A stretch of 64,000 nt of DNA from Actinobacillus minor NM305 (GCF_000175195.1 NZ_ACQL01000055.1:88036-152035); one strand, 5' to 3'; shown: positions 27,875-37,311, counted from the first letter of the stretch. Notes: generated by a model from the letters alone, not told the origin. Program-made: numbers and translations.

Positions 27875-28461
27875 TCTCTCAATATTTTCACCGCACTCAC
27901 AGGACAAACACCAATACAAGCGCCACAGCCGTTGCAAGCGGGTAAATCCAGTTCTAATTTTGCAATACCGCCTAACTGCGGCTTAAAACGAATTGCCCGA
28001 CTTTCACAATAATCACCACAAGCTCGGCATTCAATTTTTTGGCTAAGTAAACAGCTCTCGGTAACTTCAACCTTATGTGCCCAAGCCTCTTCTTCCGTGC
28101 TTCGAAAAATCGGTTCTGAACAGATTTCTACACATTTCTGGCAGAACGTACATTCGCCTTTGCTGAAATCAATTTCAGGAAAGCCAGCGTCACTGAATTT
28201 AATAATCTGTGTTTCACAAACCGCTACACATTGCCGACAAGCGGTGCATTTTTCTAAAAAAATTGCAAGATTTGCCCAGGGTGGAAGAATTGCATCATAA
28301 CCTTGTAAGCGAATTTGCTCTTTTTTGAGCGTATTTAAAAATTGCCCTTGTAAAAAAGCACGCCGAGGGAGCTTTTGATCTGCAAAATCACTCAAATCAT
28401 TACCTAAAACAATACGAATTAAATTTTTGTCATTATCCGATTTTTTGGCTTTTTTCTTCAT
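27871..28461 (-). CDS. napF: Ferredoxin-type protein NapF
   Basis: 196 residues with three cysteine clusters: CTACRQCVAVCETQI, CTFCQKCVEICSEPI and CNGCGACIGVCPVSA, plus CRACGDYC. A cytoplasmic Fe-S protein that interacts with NapA and is thought to help its cluster assembly. I start at the ATG at 28461; the longer frame uses a GTG one codon earlier. No strong Shine-Dalgarno is visible. First gene of the operon; a perfect FNR site lies 40 bp upstream. NapE is absent. Confidence 0.9.
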   Translation of the reverse strand: MKKKAKKSDNDKNLIRIVLGNDLSDFADQKLPRRAFLQGQFLNTLKKEQIRLQGYDAILPPWANLAIFLEKCTACRQCVAVCETQIIKFSDAGFPEIDFSKGECTFCQKCVEICSEPIFRSTEEEAWAHKVEVTESCLLSQKIECRACGDYCESRAIRFKPQLGGIAKLELDLPACNGCGACIGVCPVSAVKILRE

Positions 28462-28500
28462 CACTATAAAGGGGTATTTCTCTCTCTAAATGATGATTTA

Positions 28501-28514
28501 TTGATACTCATCAA
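28501..28514. promoter_or_regulatory. FNR box between napF and the divergent oxidoreductase gene
   Basis: TTGATACTCATCAA is an exact match to the FNR consensus TTGAT-N4-ATCAA. It is centred 46-47 bp before the napF ATG, which fits anaerobic activation of nap. The divergent gene starts at 28580, so it could also be affected. A NarP-like heptamer (TACCCCT on minus, 28470-28476) lies nearer napF. Confidence 0.85.
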
Positions 28515-28579
28515 AGAAGAATGGCGTGAATTTCGATAAGGCGGTAAAATGTTGCAAACCATTTTTATTTAGGACAAAT

Positions 28580-29155
28580 ATGAAACACTTAATTATTTAT
28601 GCGCACCCTAATCCAAACAGTTTTAATCGGGCAATTTTAGATAGCGTGATTAAAGCCAGTGAACCACATAGTGTTATCGTAAGAGATTTAAATAATCTTG
28701 AATTTAACCCAACCCTAAGCTGGCAAGAATGCCTTGCAACCTTTAGTGGAAATTATGCAGAAGCTGTTAGTCAGGAGCATCAATACTGGCAACAAGCTGA
28801 TCTCATCACGCTTATTTACCCTCTTTGGTGGATGGGCTTTCCAGCAATATTAAAAGGCTATTTAGATCGTGTTTTAACTTATGGATTTGCTTATAAAAAC
28901 GGGGAAAATGAAAGCATCGGTTTGCTAAAAGGGAAGAAAATGCAACATTTCATTACGATGGGCAATACTAATGAAAAATATGCACAAAAAGGCTTTTTAA
29001 AATCTCTTGATGATACCCTAGGCAACGGATTATTTAACTTTTGTGGCATTGAAAATGTACAAATGCATTTTTTAGGTGGGGTTGGTATTCCAACTACAGA
29101 TTACCAAACTATTTTAGAATACTCTCAAGAAGCCACAGCTCGTTTAACAAAATAA
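28580..29155 (+). CDS. NAD(P)H-dependent quinone oxidoreductase, flavodoxin-like fold
   Basis: 191 residues. The N-terminus MKHLIIYAHPNPNSFNRAILDSV is the FMN-phosphate loop of the NQO1/KefF/MdaB-type family, and LITLIYPLWWMGFPAILKGYLDRVLTYGFAY is its second cofactor motif. These enzymes reduce quinones by two electrons. The start at 28580 follows AGGACA; the frame from 28526 adds residues unlike the family. It faces away from napF across the FNR box. Confidence 0.85.
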   Translation: MKHLIIYAHPNPNSFNRAILDSVIKASEPHSVIVRDLNNLEFNPTLSWQECLATFSGNYAEAVSQEHQYWQQADLITLIYPLWWMGFPAILKGYLDRVLTYGFAYKNGENESIGLLKGKKMQHFITMGNTNEKYAQKGFLKSLDDTLGNGLFNFCGIENVQMHFLGGVGIPTTDYQTILEYSQEATARLTK

Positions 29156-29157
29156 AG

Positions 29158-29190
29158 AAAACCTAGTTGATTACTCATCAACTAGGTTTT
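29158..29190. terminator. Bidirectional terminator between convergent genes
   Basis: Stem AAAACCTAGTTGA / TCAACTAGGTTTT with a seven-base loop, T-rich on the plus side (TTTTTCTT) and matched by A-rich sequence on the other. It serves the oxidoreductase gene (plus) and the yidB-like gene (minus), which end on either side. Confidence 0.85.
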
Positions 29191-29192
29191 TC

Positions 29193-29618
29193 TTAACTAA
29201 ATAATTTACCTAACACACCTTTTGCCGCTTGTGCTAATAAATCATTAGTATTTAGATTTTTTAAATCCGGTAATTGCCCGTCCGGCGTAAGCATATCCAC
29301 TAATTTTGGTAAATACTCCGCCAAAATATCTCCCGCATCTTTTTCATCAACACCAGCAGTTTCTGCTGCTGAGCGTAAATTATCTTCGCCCACGACTTCA
29401 ACGATTTGTTGATTTGAGATTGGAGCATTTTCTTCATTTGGGCTAATCCATGATTTAAGTAAATCATCTAAACCACTTTGGTTAAAGCGTTGAATTAATC
29501 CTTCGATGCCACCTTCAGATTGAAGTAAAGATTGGATTAATTGCATCGCAACAGATTGATTACTATTATTGCCACTTAATACAGATGAAGCAATTGATCC
29601 TAAAATGTTACCTAACAT
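29193..29618 (-). CDS. yidB: YidB-like DUF937 family protein
   Basis: 141 residues. Starts MLGNILGSIASSVLSG, followed by GGIEGLIQRFNQSGLDDLLKSWISPNEENAPISNQQIVEVVG, the conserved core of the YidB/DUF937 family, and a C-terminal helix DLLAQAAKGVLGKLF. No catalytic residues are known; the family is small, acidic and probably soluble. It is monocistronic between two terminators. Confidence 0.8.
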   Translation of the reverse strand: MLGNILGSIASSVLSGNNSNQSVAMQLIQSLLQSEGGIEGLIQRFNQSGLDDLLKSWISPNEENAPISNQQIVEVVGEDNLRSAAETAGVDEKDAGDILAEYLPKLVDMLTPDGQLPDLKNLNTNDLLAQAAKGVLGKLFS

Positions 29619-29650
29619 AGTTATGTTCCTTTATTAAATATAGCTATCTA

Positions 29651-29695
29651 CAAGCGGTTGTTTTTTGCAAAACATTAACCAAAATCAACCGCTTG
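29651..29695 (-). terminator. Paired uptake-signal hairpin between kdsB and yidB
   Basis: CAAGCGGTTG (29651-29660) and CAACCGCTTG (29686-29695) form a 10-bp stem around an A/T-rich loop, overlapping the last base of kdsB. It fits the uptake-signal terminators seen elsewhere in the window. Confidence 0.65.
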
Positions 29696-30454
29696 CTACT
29701 TAGCAGATAAAATTTGGCGTACTCGTTCCAAATCTTCTAATGTATCCACACCCACTTGTGGGGCTTCTTTTGCTAATGCGAGATGAATTTTCTCGCCATA
29801 CCATAACGCTCTGAGTTGCTCTAGCGACTCTAACTGCTCAAGGGCTGTTGGTTGCCACGCAACATACTGTTTAATAAAACTCGCTCGATAAGCATAGATA
29901 CCAATATGGCGTAAATAATTCTGCTGTTGGACAAAAGCATCATCACAATGTGGGAAATTATCACGTCCAAACGGAATGGGCGCACGTGAGAAATAGAGTG
30001 CCATTCCGTTTTTATCGTTCAACGTTTTAACCACATTTGGATTAAAAAGTTCCTCACGGGTTGTTAATTTTACCGCAAGTGTTGCCATATTAACCTGATT
30101 TTCAGCCAAATTGCGTGCAACTTGCTCAACAATACTTGGTGGAATTAAAGGTTCATCACCTTGAATGTTCACAATAATCTCATCGTCTGCAATTTGCATT
30201 TTTTCCACAACTTCGGCTAAACGCTCTGTACCGGAATTATGCTTATCCGAAGTCATACACACTTCTGCACCAAATTGGCGAGCAACGCTTTCTATTTCAG
30301 GATGATCTGTTGCAATAATCACGCGATTTGCGCCCGCTTGTTGTGCTTTTTCCCAAACGTGTTGGATCATCGGTTTCCCAACAATATCCGCTAAAGGCTT
30401 ACGAGGTAAGCGACTTGAAGCATAACGAGCCGGAATAATTACGGTAAAATTCAT
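29696..30454 (-). CDS. kdsB: 3-deoxy-manno-octulosonate cytidylyltransferase KdsB
   Basis: 252 residues. Activates Kdo with CTP to CMP-Kdo for lipid A-core synthesis. Motifs: [17 protein letters not shown] (CTP loop), [44 protein letters not shown], and [12 protein letters not shown] at the C-terminus. It lies nine bases after trxB and is the last gene of that pair. Confidence 0.95.
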   Translation of the reverse strand: MNFTVIIPARYASSRLPRKPLADIVGKPMIQHVWEKAQQAGANRVIIATDHPEIESVARQFGAEVCMTSDKHNSGTERLAEVVEKMQIADDEIIVNIQGDEPLIPPSIVEQVARNLAENQVNMATLAVKLTTREELFNPNVVKTLNDKNGMALYFSRAPIPFGRDNFPHCDDAFVQQQNYLRHIGIYAYRASFIKQYVAWQPTALEQLESLEQLRALWYGEKIHLALAKEAPQVGVDTLEDLERVRQILSAK

Positions 30455-30463
30455 TTTTTACTC

Positions 30464-31426
<963 letters not shown>

Positions 31427-31471
31427 TTAATAAAAGTAGCCTTTTCTGACTATTTTAGCATGCCTGTGTGG

Positions 31472-32317
31472 CTAATAGAGTAAAGAGTAAAGTTGGCGTC
31501 TAAATTTAGGCACAATAGGATCATTACCAAGTGCAGCCAGAATGGCAAGAAATTGCGCTTTAAGTTCGCCGTTTGAAACATTAAGATCAGATTTAAGCCA
31601 GTCAAATAAGAGCGCTAATGCTTCTTCATTTTTATGTGCTTGATGAAGCTGATTTGCCAATTTCATTGCGATCTCAGGTGTTTTTTGCATAGCATAATCT
31701 TGCTGCAACTGTTGTAATTCAGGCGATTCAGAAGCTTGTTCCAACAGTTCGATTTGCGCTTGTAGCCCATTCCAACGGCTATCTCGATCTTGAATAGGGA
31801 TCTGTTTTAGAATCTCTCTAGCTTCTGTTGTTTTTTTCATCACGATATAAGTTTCTGCGTATAACAACGCAAAATCACTATTTTTCTTATCAGATAGCTC
31901 CCAAGCATTTTTTAATAAAGGCAAAGCTTCTTCATAACGCTGATCTTGTAACAATTCAAGCGCTTGATTAAATTTAATATCTTCTTCTTTGGGTAAAATG
32001 TTTGCTAAACGAACACGTAATTCAGGTTCGCTTACTGCGCCTTGAATCATATCAATCGGCTGCCCATCAGCAAAAAGGTACATGGTTGGAATCGTTTGAA
32101 TACGAAATTGTGTGGCGAGCTCTCGTTGCTCATCACAATTTACCGTTGCCAAAATAAATTGCCCTGAATGTTCATCTGCAAGTCGGCGCAACAAACCATC
32201 CATCTCCAGTGAAGCCATTTCACGTGGTGAAATAAAATTAAACACCATCGGTACTTGTGAAGCCGCAGCCCAAACTTCGCTAAAATTAGCTTCATTTACA
32301 TTAACAATATATTCCAT
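31472..32317 (-). CDS. cnoX: Thioredoxin-fold co-chaperone CnoX (YbbN)
   Basis: 281 residues: an N-terminal thioredoxin fold (1-105) and C-terminal TPR-like repeats (from about 110). The usual redox motif position reads NFISPREMASLEMDG, with no cysteine there, so this is a redox-inactive thioredoxin domain; the only nearby Cys is in TVNCDEQ. CnoX in E. coli hands unfolding-prone proteins to GroEL and DnaK and is switched on by hypochlorite-induced chlorination. It lies just upstream of trxB in the same direction, with a 54-bp gap. Confidence 0.85.
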   Translation of the reverse strand: MEYIVNVNEANFSEVWAAASQVPMVFNFISPREMASLEMDGLLRRLADEHSGQFILATVNCDEQRELATQFRIQTIPTMYLFADGQPIDMIQGAVSEPELRVRLANILPKEEDIKFNQALELLQDQRYEEALPLLKNAWELSDKKNSDFALLYAETYIVMKKTTEAREILKQIPIQDRDSRWNGLQAQIELLEQASESPELQQLQQDYAMQKTPEIAMKLANQLHQAHKNEEALALLFDWLKSDLNVSNGELKAQFLAILAALGNDPIVPKFRRQLYSLLY

Positions 32318-32500
32318 CTTGTTTTCTCAATTATTTAATCAAACCCCATATTACACAGCTCTCAGTAATACAATCAATATCTCAAATATTATTTACTGTT
32401 TTCTAAAGATATCATTATTCACTGGATTTTTTCTTTAATTTTCCTTTATTTATTATAGAAAGAACAAAATTATTTGGTGCAAATAAATTACCTTAATTTC

Positions 32501-33007
32501 TTATTGATTCTTCAAAATCTCATTCATCAATTGAATATCAATATGGCAATAACCATTTGGATTTTTATCTAAATAATCTTGATGATATTCTTCTGCCGGA
32601 AAGTAATGTTCCAACATCTCATTTTCAACTGCAAGAGGCTCAGTATACTGTTTTTGTAACTCTGCGAGAGCGTGATTGATGACGGGAATATCTTGCGGAT
32701 CAACATAGTAAATCCCTGTGCGATATTGAATCCCTTTATCTTCCCCCTGTTGATTCACACTCACTGGATCGATGACTTTGAAATAATAATCCAATAATTT
32801 AGCTAAAGAAATTTTATTTGCATCGTAGGTAACTTTAACCACTTCAGCATGACCGCTACCGGCACAAACATCTTGATAGCTCGGATTATCGGTATTGCCA
32901 TTGGCGTAGCCCGATTGAGCATCAATCACACCATTGATACGTTGCATAAAGGCTTCGGTTCCCCAAAAGCAGCCACCTGCTAAATAAATCTCATGGATAT
33001 TTGACAT
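32501..33007 (-). CDS. msrA: Peptide methionine sulfoxide reductase MsrA
   Basis: 168 residues. The catalytic Cys is C13 in LAGGCFWGTEAFMQRI, followed by GYANGNTDNPSYQDVCAGSGHAEVVKVTYD and the ISLAKLLDYYFKVIDP segment. Reduces the S-epimer of methionine sulfoxide using thioredoxin. No fused MsrB domain. The C-terminal HIDIQLMNEIL lacks the second resolving Cys found in some MsrA proteins. It starts 25 bp after the YczE-like gene ends in reverse order. Confidence 0.94.
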   Translation of the reverse strand: MSNIHEIYLAGGCFWGTEAFMQRINGVIDAQSGYANGNTDNPSYQDVCAGSGHAEVVKVTYDANKISLAKLLDYYFKVIDPVSVNQQGEDKGIQYRTGIYYVDPQDIPVINHALAELQKQYTEPLAVENEMLEHYFPAEEYHQDYLDKNPNGYCHIDIQLMNEILKNQ

Positions 33008-33032
33008 AGTTTCCTCGTTGGTAAAAAATAAA

Positions 33033-33692
33033 TTAAATTTGACCGCTTTCTGAAGCAGTAAAACGTTTTTCTAATAACATATAAGTGCCTTGAATAATCC
33101 AGCCTACGCTAACAGCAAAGAGTAGTGTACTCACGCCAAACGTACCGCCTAGAAATACACCAAAACCGCAGACACTCACTTCAATTGCTGTTCTTACTTT
33201 CCCTACGTTCCAGCCGTATCTTTGGCAAATCCCTACCATCAATCCATCACGAGGCCCCGCTCCTAATTTACAAGAAAGGTAAAATGCCGTACCCACCCCA
33301 AAAATGAAAATACCGAGAAGCATAAAACTGATCCGAGTAAATATGGCTTCTGGTGAAGAGAGAATACGGGTGGTGAGATCAGCAAAAAAAGCGATAATTA
33401 AGATATTGAGTATAGTGCCAAGCCCAAAACGCAATTTGAACGGAATCCAAAGTAAAAGGACAACAACGCTAATGAGCGCAATAGAAACACCTAATGAGAT
33501 GCCGACTTGTAGTGCAATCCCTTGTGAAAGTACCGTCCAAGGTGCATTACCAAATTGTGCTAACACTAATAACCCTTCGCCAATCCCCATGCTTGCCATC
33601 GCAATAGAGATGATGGCGAGATTGAGCCATTTCACTTCCCATTGATGAGAGGCAGCCCAAGGCATGAGGGGAATTGGTGTTTTTTTCGACAT
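33033..33692 (-). CDS. YczE/YitT-family membrane protein
   Basis: 219 residues with about five membrane spans (for example LAIISIAMASMGIGEGLLVLA, GVSIALISVVVLLLWIPF, MLLGIFIFGVGTAFYLSC). The pattern GNAPWTVLSQGIALQVGISLG and KLGAGPRDGLMVGICQRYGWNVG marks the YczE/YyaS integral membrane family, whose function is unknown. It is upstream of msrA and may be co-transcribed with it. Confidence 0.75.
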   Translation of the reverse strand: MSKKTPIPLMPWAASHQWEVKWLNLAIISIAMASMGIGEGLLVLAQFGNAPWTVLSQGIALQVGISLGVSIALISVVVLLLWIPFKLRFGLGTILNILIIAFFADLTTRILSSPEAIFTRISFMLLGIFIFGVGTAFYLSCKLGAGPRDGLMVGICQRYGWNVGKVRTAIEVSVCGFGVFLGGTFGVSTLLFAVSVGWIIQGTYMLLEKRFTASESGQI

Positions 33693-33824
33693 AAGGTATT
33701 TGGCTATAATGGAAAATCATGCAAGCAATATAACATACTCTTTTTAAACTGTTATAACATTTTCATCTAAGTTATAGAAGGAGCATAAGTTGATAAAGTG
33801 AATTGGTGAAAACGAACAGAAAAT

Positions 33825-33889
33825 TTTTGAGATATATCTCTCAAAATACATAAAAAGCACAAGATTTTTTTTGTAAAAATCTGTATAGT
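33825..33889 (+). promoter_or_regulatory. Candidate CRP-like site and promoter upstream of nupC
   Basis: TTTTGAGA-TATATC-TCTCAAAA (33825-33846) is a perfect 8-bp palindrome with a 6-bp spacer, the CRP geometry; each half differs from TGTGA by one base (TGAGA). A -10-like TATAGT lies at 33884-33889, placing the palindrome centre about 60 bp before the predicted start, close to the class I position of -61.5. The CRP assignment is inferred. Confidence 0.45.
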
Positions 33890-33957
33890 TACGGAACTTT
33901 TTTCTAGGCTCGTTTTTTGAGTAAAAAACGATTAACTTTTTCTTTTGAGGTTATTTT

Positions 33958-35229
33958 ATGAGTACGTTAAACAGCCTATTAGGTATTATTGTGCTTTTAG
34001 CGATTGCCTTTGTGCTTTCAAATAATAAAAAAGCAATTAACTACCGTACCGTGTTTGGTGCATTGGGTTTACAAATCGGTTTAGGAGCATTGGTGCTTTA
34101 TGTGCCAATCGGTCGCCAAGCTTTACAAGCGTTAGCAGATGGCGTGAACAATGTCATAGGTTATGGTTTTGAAGGGATTAAATTTGTATTCGGTGGCTTA
34201 GCCAGCGATAAAATTTTTGAAGTAATGGGCGGAGATGGTTTTATTTTCGCTGTACGTGTTCTTCCTTCTATTGTTTTCTTCTCTGCTCTTATTTCTCTTC
34301 TTTATTACATCGGCGTAATGCAAGTGTTAATTAAAATTATCGGCGGTGCATTACAAAAACTCCTTGGTACTTCAAAAGCAGAATCAATGTCTGCAGCAGC
34401 TAACATTTTCGTTGGTCAAACTGAAGCTCCTCTTATCGTTAAACCTTATATCGGCAAAATGACGCAATCTGAATTATTTGCAGTAATGTCAGGTGGTTTA
34501 GCCTCTATCGCAGGTTCTGTAATGGCGGGTTATGCAGGTATGGGCGTGCCATTAACTTACTTAATCGCAGCTTCATTTATGGCGGCTCCGGCAGGTTTAT
34601 TATTTGCGAAAATCTTATTACCACAAACCGAGCAATTCAACGATGATATGACGAAAGTTGAATTAGAACAGCCGGCAAACATCTTAGACGCAGCGGCTGC
34701 TGGTGCAGGTTCTGGTATGCAACTTGCATTAAACGTAGGCGCAATGTTAATTGCATTCGTTGCGTTAATTGCATTATTAAACGGTATGCTTGGCGGTATC
34801 AGTGCTTGGGGTGCTTGGTTCGGTATGCCTGAATTATCATTAGGTATGGTTTTCGGTTGGGTATTTAGACCGCTTGCTTGGGTAATTGGTGTGCCTTGGG
34901 AAGAAGCACATATCGCAGGTCAAATGATCGGAACAAAATTAGCGATTAACGAATTTGTGGGATACTTAGAGTTCTCTAAATATCTAAGCCCTGAATCGGC
35001 AATCCAATTAACCGATAAAACCAAAGCGATTATTACCTTCGCACTTTGCGGCTTTGCAAACTTTAGTTCAATTGCAATTTTAATCGGTGGTTTAGGTGGT
35101 ATGGCACCAAATCGCCGTGGCGATATTGCAAAATTAGGGATTAAAGCGGTTATCGCAGGTTCGCTTGCAAACTTAATGAGTGCGACCATTGCAGGTTTAT
35201 TCATTGGTTTAGGCGGTTCGGTTCTTTAA
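33958..35229 (+). CDS. nupC: Concentrative nucleoside transporter NupC
   Basis: 423 residues, about ten membrane spans. CNT family hallmarks are the [15 protein letters not shown] motif that binds nucleoside and the later [47 protein letters not shown] stretch. It imports nucleosides with a cation (Na+ or H+). The gene leads a salvage group with deoC and deoD, separated from deoC by 103 bp that contain a hairpin. Confidence 0.93.
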   Translation: MSTLNSLLGIIVLLAIAFVLSNNKKAINYRTVFGALGLQIGLGALVLYVPIGRQALQALADGVNNVIGYGFEGIKFVFGGLASDKIFEVMGGDGFIFAVRVLPSIVFFSALISLLYYIGVMQVLIKIIGGALQKLLGTSKAESMSAAANIFVGQTEAPLIVKPYIGKMTQSELFAVMSGGLASIAGSVMAGYAGMGVPLTYLIAASFMAAPAGLLFAKILLPQTEQFNDDMTKVELEQPANILDAAAAGAGSGMQLALNVGAMLIAFVALIALLNGMLGGISAWGAWFGMPELSLGMVFGWVFRPLAWVIGVPWEEAHIAGQMIGTKLAINEFVGYLEFSKYLSPESAIQLTDKTKAIITFALCGFANFSSIAILIGGLGGMAPNRRGDIAKLGIKAVIAGSLANLMSATIAGLFIGLGGSVL

Positions 35230-35247
35230 TCGAACTTAACAAGATAA

Positions 35248-35271
35248 AACACCACTGGTAACAGTGGTGTT
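35248..35271 (+). terminator. Attenuator-like hairpin between nupC and deoC
   Basis: AACACCACTG / CAGTGGTGTT, a 10-bp perfect stem with a 4-base loop, followed by a weak T-rich tail GTTGTATCT. It may terminate part of the transcription from nupC into deoC, setting their ratio. Confidence 0.55.
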
Positions 35272-35332
35272 GTTGTATCTGAGGCACGGAAACGTTTGCT
35301 TGATTGTGCCTGATTATAATAGGAGGCTCATC

Positions 35333-36109
35333 ATGAGCTTAAAAGATTCAGCGAAAACAGCGTTGTCATTGATGGACTTAACCACCTTAAACGATAACGA
35401 CACGGATGAAAAAGTGATTGCCCTTTGCCAACAAGCGAACACCACTTTTGGTATACCGGCAGCGGTTTGTGTTTATCCTCGCTTTGTACCGATTGCCCGT
35501 AAAGCATTAAAAGAAGCTGGGATTGCACAGGTAAAAATTGCCACGGTAACCAACTTCCCTCACGGGAATGATGATATTGATATTGCAGTGGCTGAAACGA
35601 AAGCCGCTGTTGCTTACGGGGCTGATGAAGTCGATGTGGTTTTCCCATATCGAGCATTGATGGCAGGGAATGAAGAGGTTGGCTTTGAGCTGGTTAAACA
35701 ATGTAAAGCGGTTTGTTTTGCTCAAAATGTTGCATTAAAAGTGATTATTGAAAGCGGCGAATTAAAAACGGAAGCGCTAATTCGTAAAGCGAGCGAAATT
35801 TCAATTCAAGCTGGTGCTGATTTTATTAAAACCTCAACTGGTAAAGTGCTGGTAAACGCAACACTTGAATCGGCACGTATTATGTTAGAAACTATCCGTG
35901 ATTTAAATGTCGCTGATAAAGTGGGCTTTAAAGCCGCCGGTGGTGTAAAAACCAGTGAAGAAGCAGAACAATATCTTGCCCTAGCGTCTGAAATTTTAGG
36001 AAAAGATTGGATTAACCCAGCGCATTTCCGTTTTGGTGCTTCAAGTTTATTGGCAAATCTTTTAGCGACGTTGAATGACCAACAGGCTAAAGTGGTTGCA
36101 GGGTATTAA
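35333..36109 (+). CDS. deoC: Deoxyribose-phosphate aldolase DeoC
   Basis: 258 residues from the ATG at 35333, which has an AGGAGG ribosome-binding site seven bases upstream; the longer frame from 35264 is not needed. Cleaves 2-deoxyribose 5-phosphate to glyceraldehyde 3-phosphate and acetaldehyde. The Schiff-base Lys is in [18 protein letters not shown], with [23 protein letters not shown] and [15 protein letters not shown]. Supplies a carbon route for imported deoxynucleosides. Confidence 0.95.
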   Translation: MSLKDSAKTALSLMDLTTLNDNDTDEKVIALCQQANTTFGIPAAVCVYPRFVPIARKALKEAGIAQVKIATVTNFPHGNDDIDIAVAETKAAVAYGADEVDVVFPYRALMAGNEEVGFELVKQCKAVCFAQNVALKVIIESGELKTEALIRKASEISIQAGADFIKTSTGKVLVNATLESARIMLETIRDLNVADKVGFKAAGGVKTSEEAEQYLALASEILGKDWINPAHFRFGASSLLANLLATLNDQQAKVVAGY

Positions 36110-36117
36110 GGTAAATT

Positions 36118-36283
36118 CCCCTCTCTCTGCCATAGACTTCTGAACGAAGCCTATGGCTGTCTCTCTCCCACAAGGGGAGAGAGTAAAATGCTATTACCAG
36201 AATAATGGTAGATTAAAACCCTCGCCCCTTGTGGGAGAGGGAAAGATTTTGCTTCGTTTAGAAGCAAAATCAGGGAGAGGGGG
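36118..36283. repeat. Dispersed palindromic element between deoC and deoD
   Basis: Starts CCCTCTCTCTGCC and ends CAGGGAGAGGGGG. Inside are several hairpins: GCCATAG…CTATGGC, CTCTCTCCC…GGGGAGAGAG, CCCTCGCCCC-TTGT-GGGAGAGGG, and an 11-bp stem GATTTTGCTTC…GAAGCAAAATC (36245-36271). The same building blocks occur inside fhuD (48151-48288) and before priA (55612-55635). Confidence 0.75.
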
Positions 36284-36320
36284 AAAATCTCATTTTATAA
36301 AACAAACAGAGGAACAAAAA

Positions 36321-37040
36321 ATGACTCCACATATTAACGCACCGGCTGGTGCATTTGCAGATGTTGTAATTATGCCGGGCGATCCACTTCGTGCAAAATA
36401 CATCGCAGAAACTTTCTTAGAAAATGCAGAACAAGTAACAAACGTTCGTAATATGTTCGGTTATACCGGTACTTACAAAGGTCGCCGTATTTCTGTGATG
36501 GGACACGGTATGGGTATCCCATCTTGCTCAATCTATGCAAAAGAGTTAATTACTGAATATGGCGTGAAAAAAATCATTCGTGTCGGTTCTTGCGGTGCGG
36601 TTCGTGAAGATGTGAAATTACGTGATGTAGTTATCGGCTTAGGTGCGTGTACAGATTCTAAAGTAAACCGTATGCGTTTTAAAGATCACGATTTTGCTGC
36701 AATCGCAGATTTTGATATGACCGCCGCAGCTGTTCAAGCAGCGAAAGAAAAAGGCGTGAATATCCGTGTGGGTAACTTATTCTCTGCTGATCTTTTCTAT
36801 ACTCCGGATCCATCTATGTTTGATGTAATGGAAAAATACGGCATTTTAGGTGTTGAAATGGAAGCTGCGGGTATCTATGGTGTTGCAGCAGAGTTTGGTG
36901 CAAAAGCATTAGCAATCTGTACTGTTTCAGACCATATTCGCACTCACGAACAAACAACAGCTGAAGAGCGTCAATTAACCTTCAATGATATGATTGAAGT
37001 GGCGTTAGAGTCGGTATTGATCGGCGATAAAGCTGAATAA
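36321..37040 (+). CDS. deoD: Purine-nucleoside phosphorylase DeoD
   Basis: 239 residues, as in E. coli. The ATG at 36321 follows GAGG and begins [30 protein letters not shown], the hallmark of hexameric DeoD. Further motifs are [34 protein letters not shown] and the catalytic [12 protein letters not shown]. Phosphorolyses purine (deoxy)nucleosides to base and (deoxy)ribose 1-phosphate. An in-frame extension upstream runs through the repeat element and is not coding. Confidence 0.96.
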   Translation: MTPHINAPAGAFADVVIMPGDPLRAKYIAETFLENAEQVTNVRNMFGYTGTYKGRRISVMGHGMGIPSCSIYAKELITEYGVKKIIRVGSCGAVREDVKLRDVVIGLGACTDSKVNRMRFKDHDFAAIADFDMTAAAVQAAKEKGVNIRVGNLFSADLFYTPDPSMFDVMEKYGILGVEMEAAGIYGVAAEFGAKALAICTVSDHIRTHEQTTAEERQLTFNDMIEVALESVLIGDKAE

Positions 37041-37047
37041 GATACAT

Positions 37048-37153
37048 AACCTAGCACGAGCCGTGCTAGGTTCATTAAACCCAGCCCCGCTGGGGCTGAA
37101 AGGAAGAGCCGCAGAGCGGCTCAGATTGGTAACCCTATACGGCTCGTATAGGG
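37048..37153. repeat. Array of four perfect hairpins downstream of deoD
   Basis: In about 106 bp: AACCTAGCAC/GTGCTAGGTT (37048-37072), CAGCCCC/GGGGCTG (37082-37098), GAGCCGC/GCGGCTC (37106-37122) and CCCTATAC/GTATAGGG (37133-37153). None has a T tract. A fifth hairpin with T7 (37171-37200) follows. It looks like REP-type intergenic DNA. Confidence 0.75.
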
Positions 37154-37170
37154 GGTGTCATCAGTCTATA

Positions 37171-37200
37171 ATCCCTTAGCTTAGGCTAGGGGATTTTTTT
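37171..37200 (+). terminator. Rho-independent terminator before argC
   Basis: ATCCCTTAGC / GCTAGGGGAT stem (one G-T pair) with a four-base loop and seven T after it. It closes the nupC-deoC-deoD transcription unit just before the argC operators. Confidence 0.85.
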
Positions 37201-37207
37201 CACTTGC

Positions 37208-37247
37208 ATTGGAATTAAAATTCATAAAAAATGAATAATTATTCATT
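37208..37247 (+). promoter_or_regulatory. Tandem ARG boxes (ArgR operator) upstream of argC
   Basis: TGAATAATTATTCA (37232-37245) is a perfect palindromic ARG box core. A second core, GGAATTAAAATTCA (37211-37224), has one consensus mismatch. Their centres are 21 bp apart, equal to two 18-bp boxes with a 3-bp gap, the arrangement bound by the ArgR hexamer. argC starts 65 bp downstream. Confidence 0.8.
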
Positions 37248-37311
37248 TTGCTTGAGTTTAAGAAAAAATAGGCATAAACTACGCTCGTATAAACAAACAA
37301 AAGGAAGAACA

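Noticed and set aside
35264..35332. N-terminal extension of deoC
   Set aside because: The ATG at 35333 has AGGAGG upstream and gives the family length; the extension reads through a hairpin.
36153..36320. Longer deoD reading frame including the repeat element
   Set aside because: The 239-residue start [10 protein letters not shown] is exact for the family and has its own ribosome-binding site; the extension is palindromic repeat DNA. In contrast to fhuD, nothing here requires its translation.
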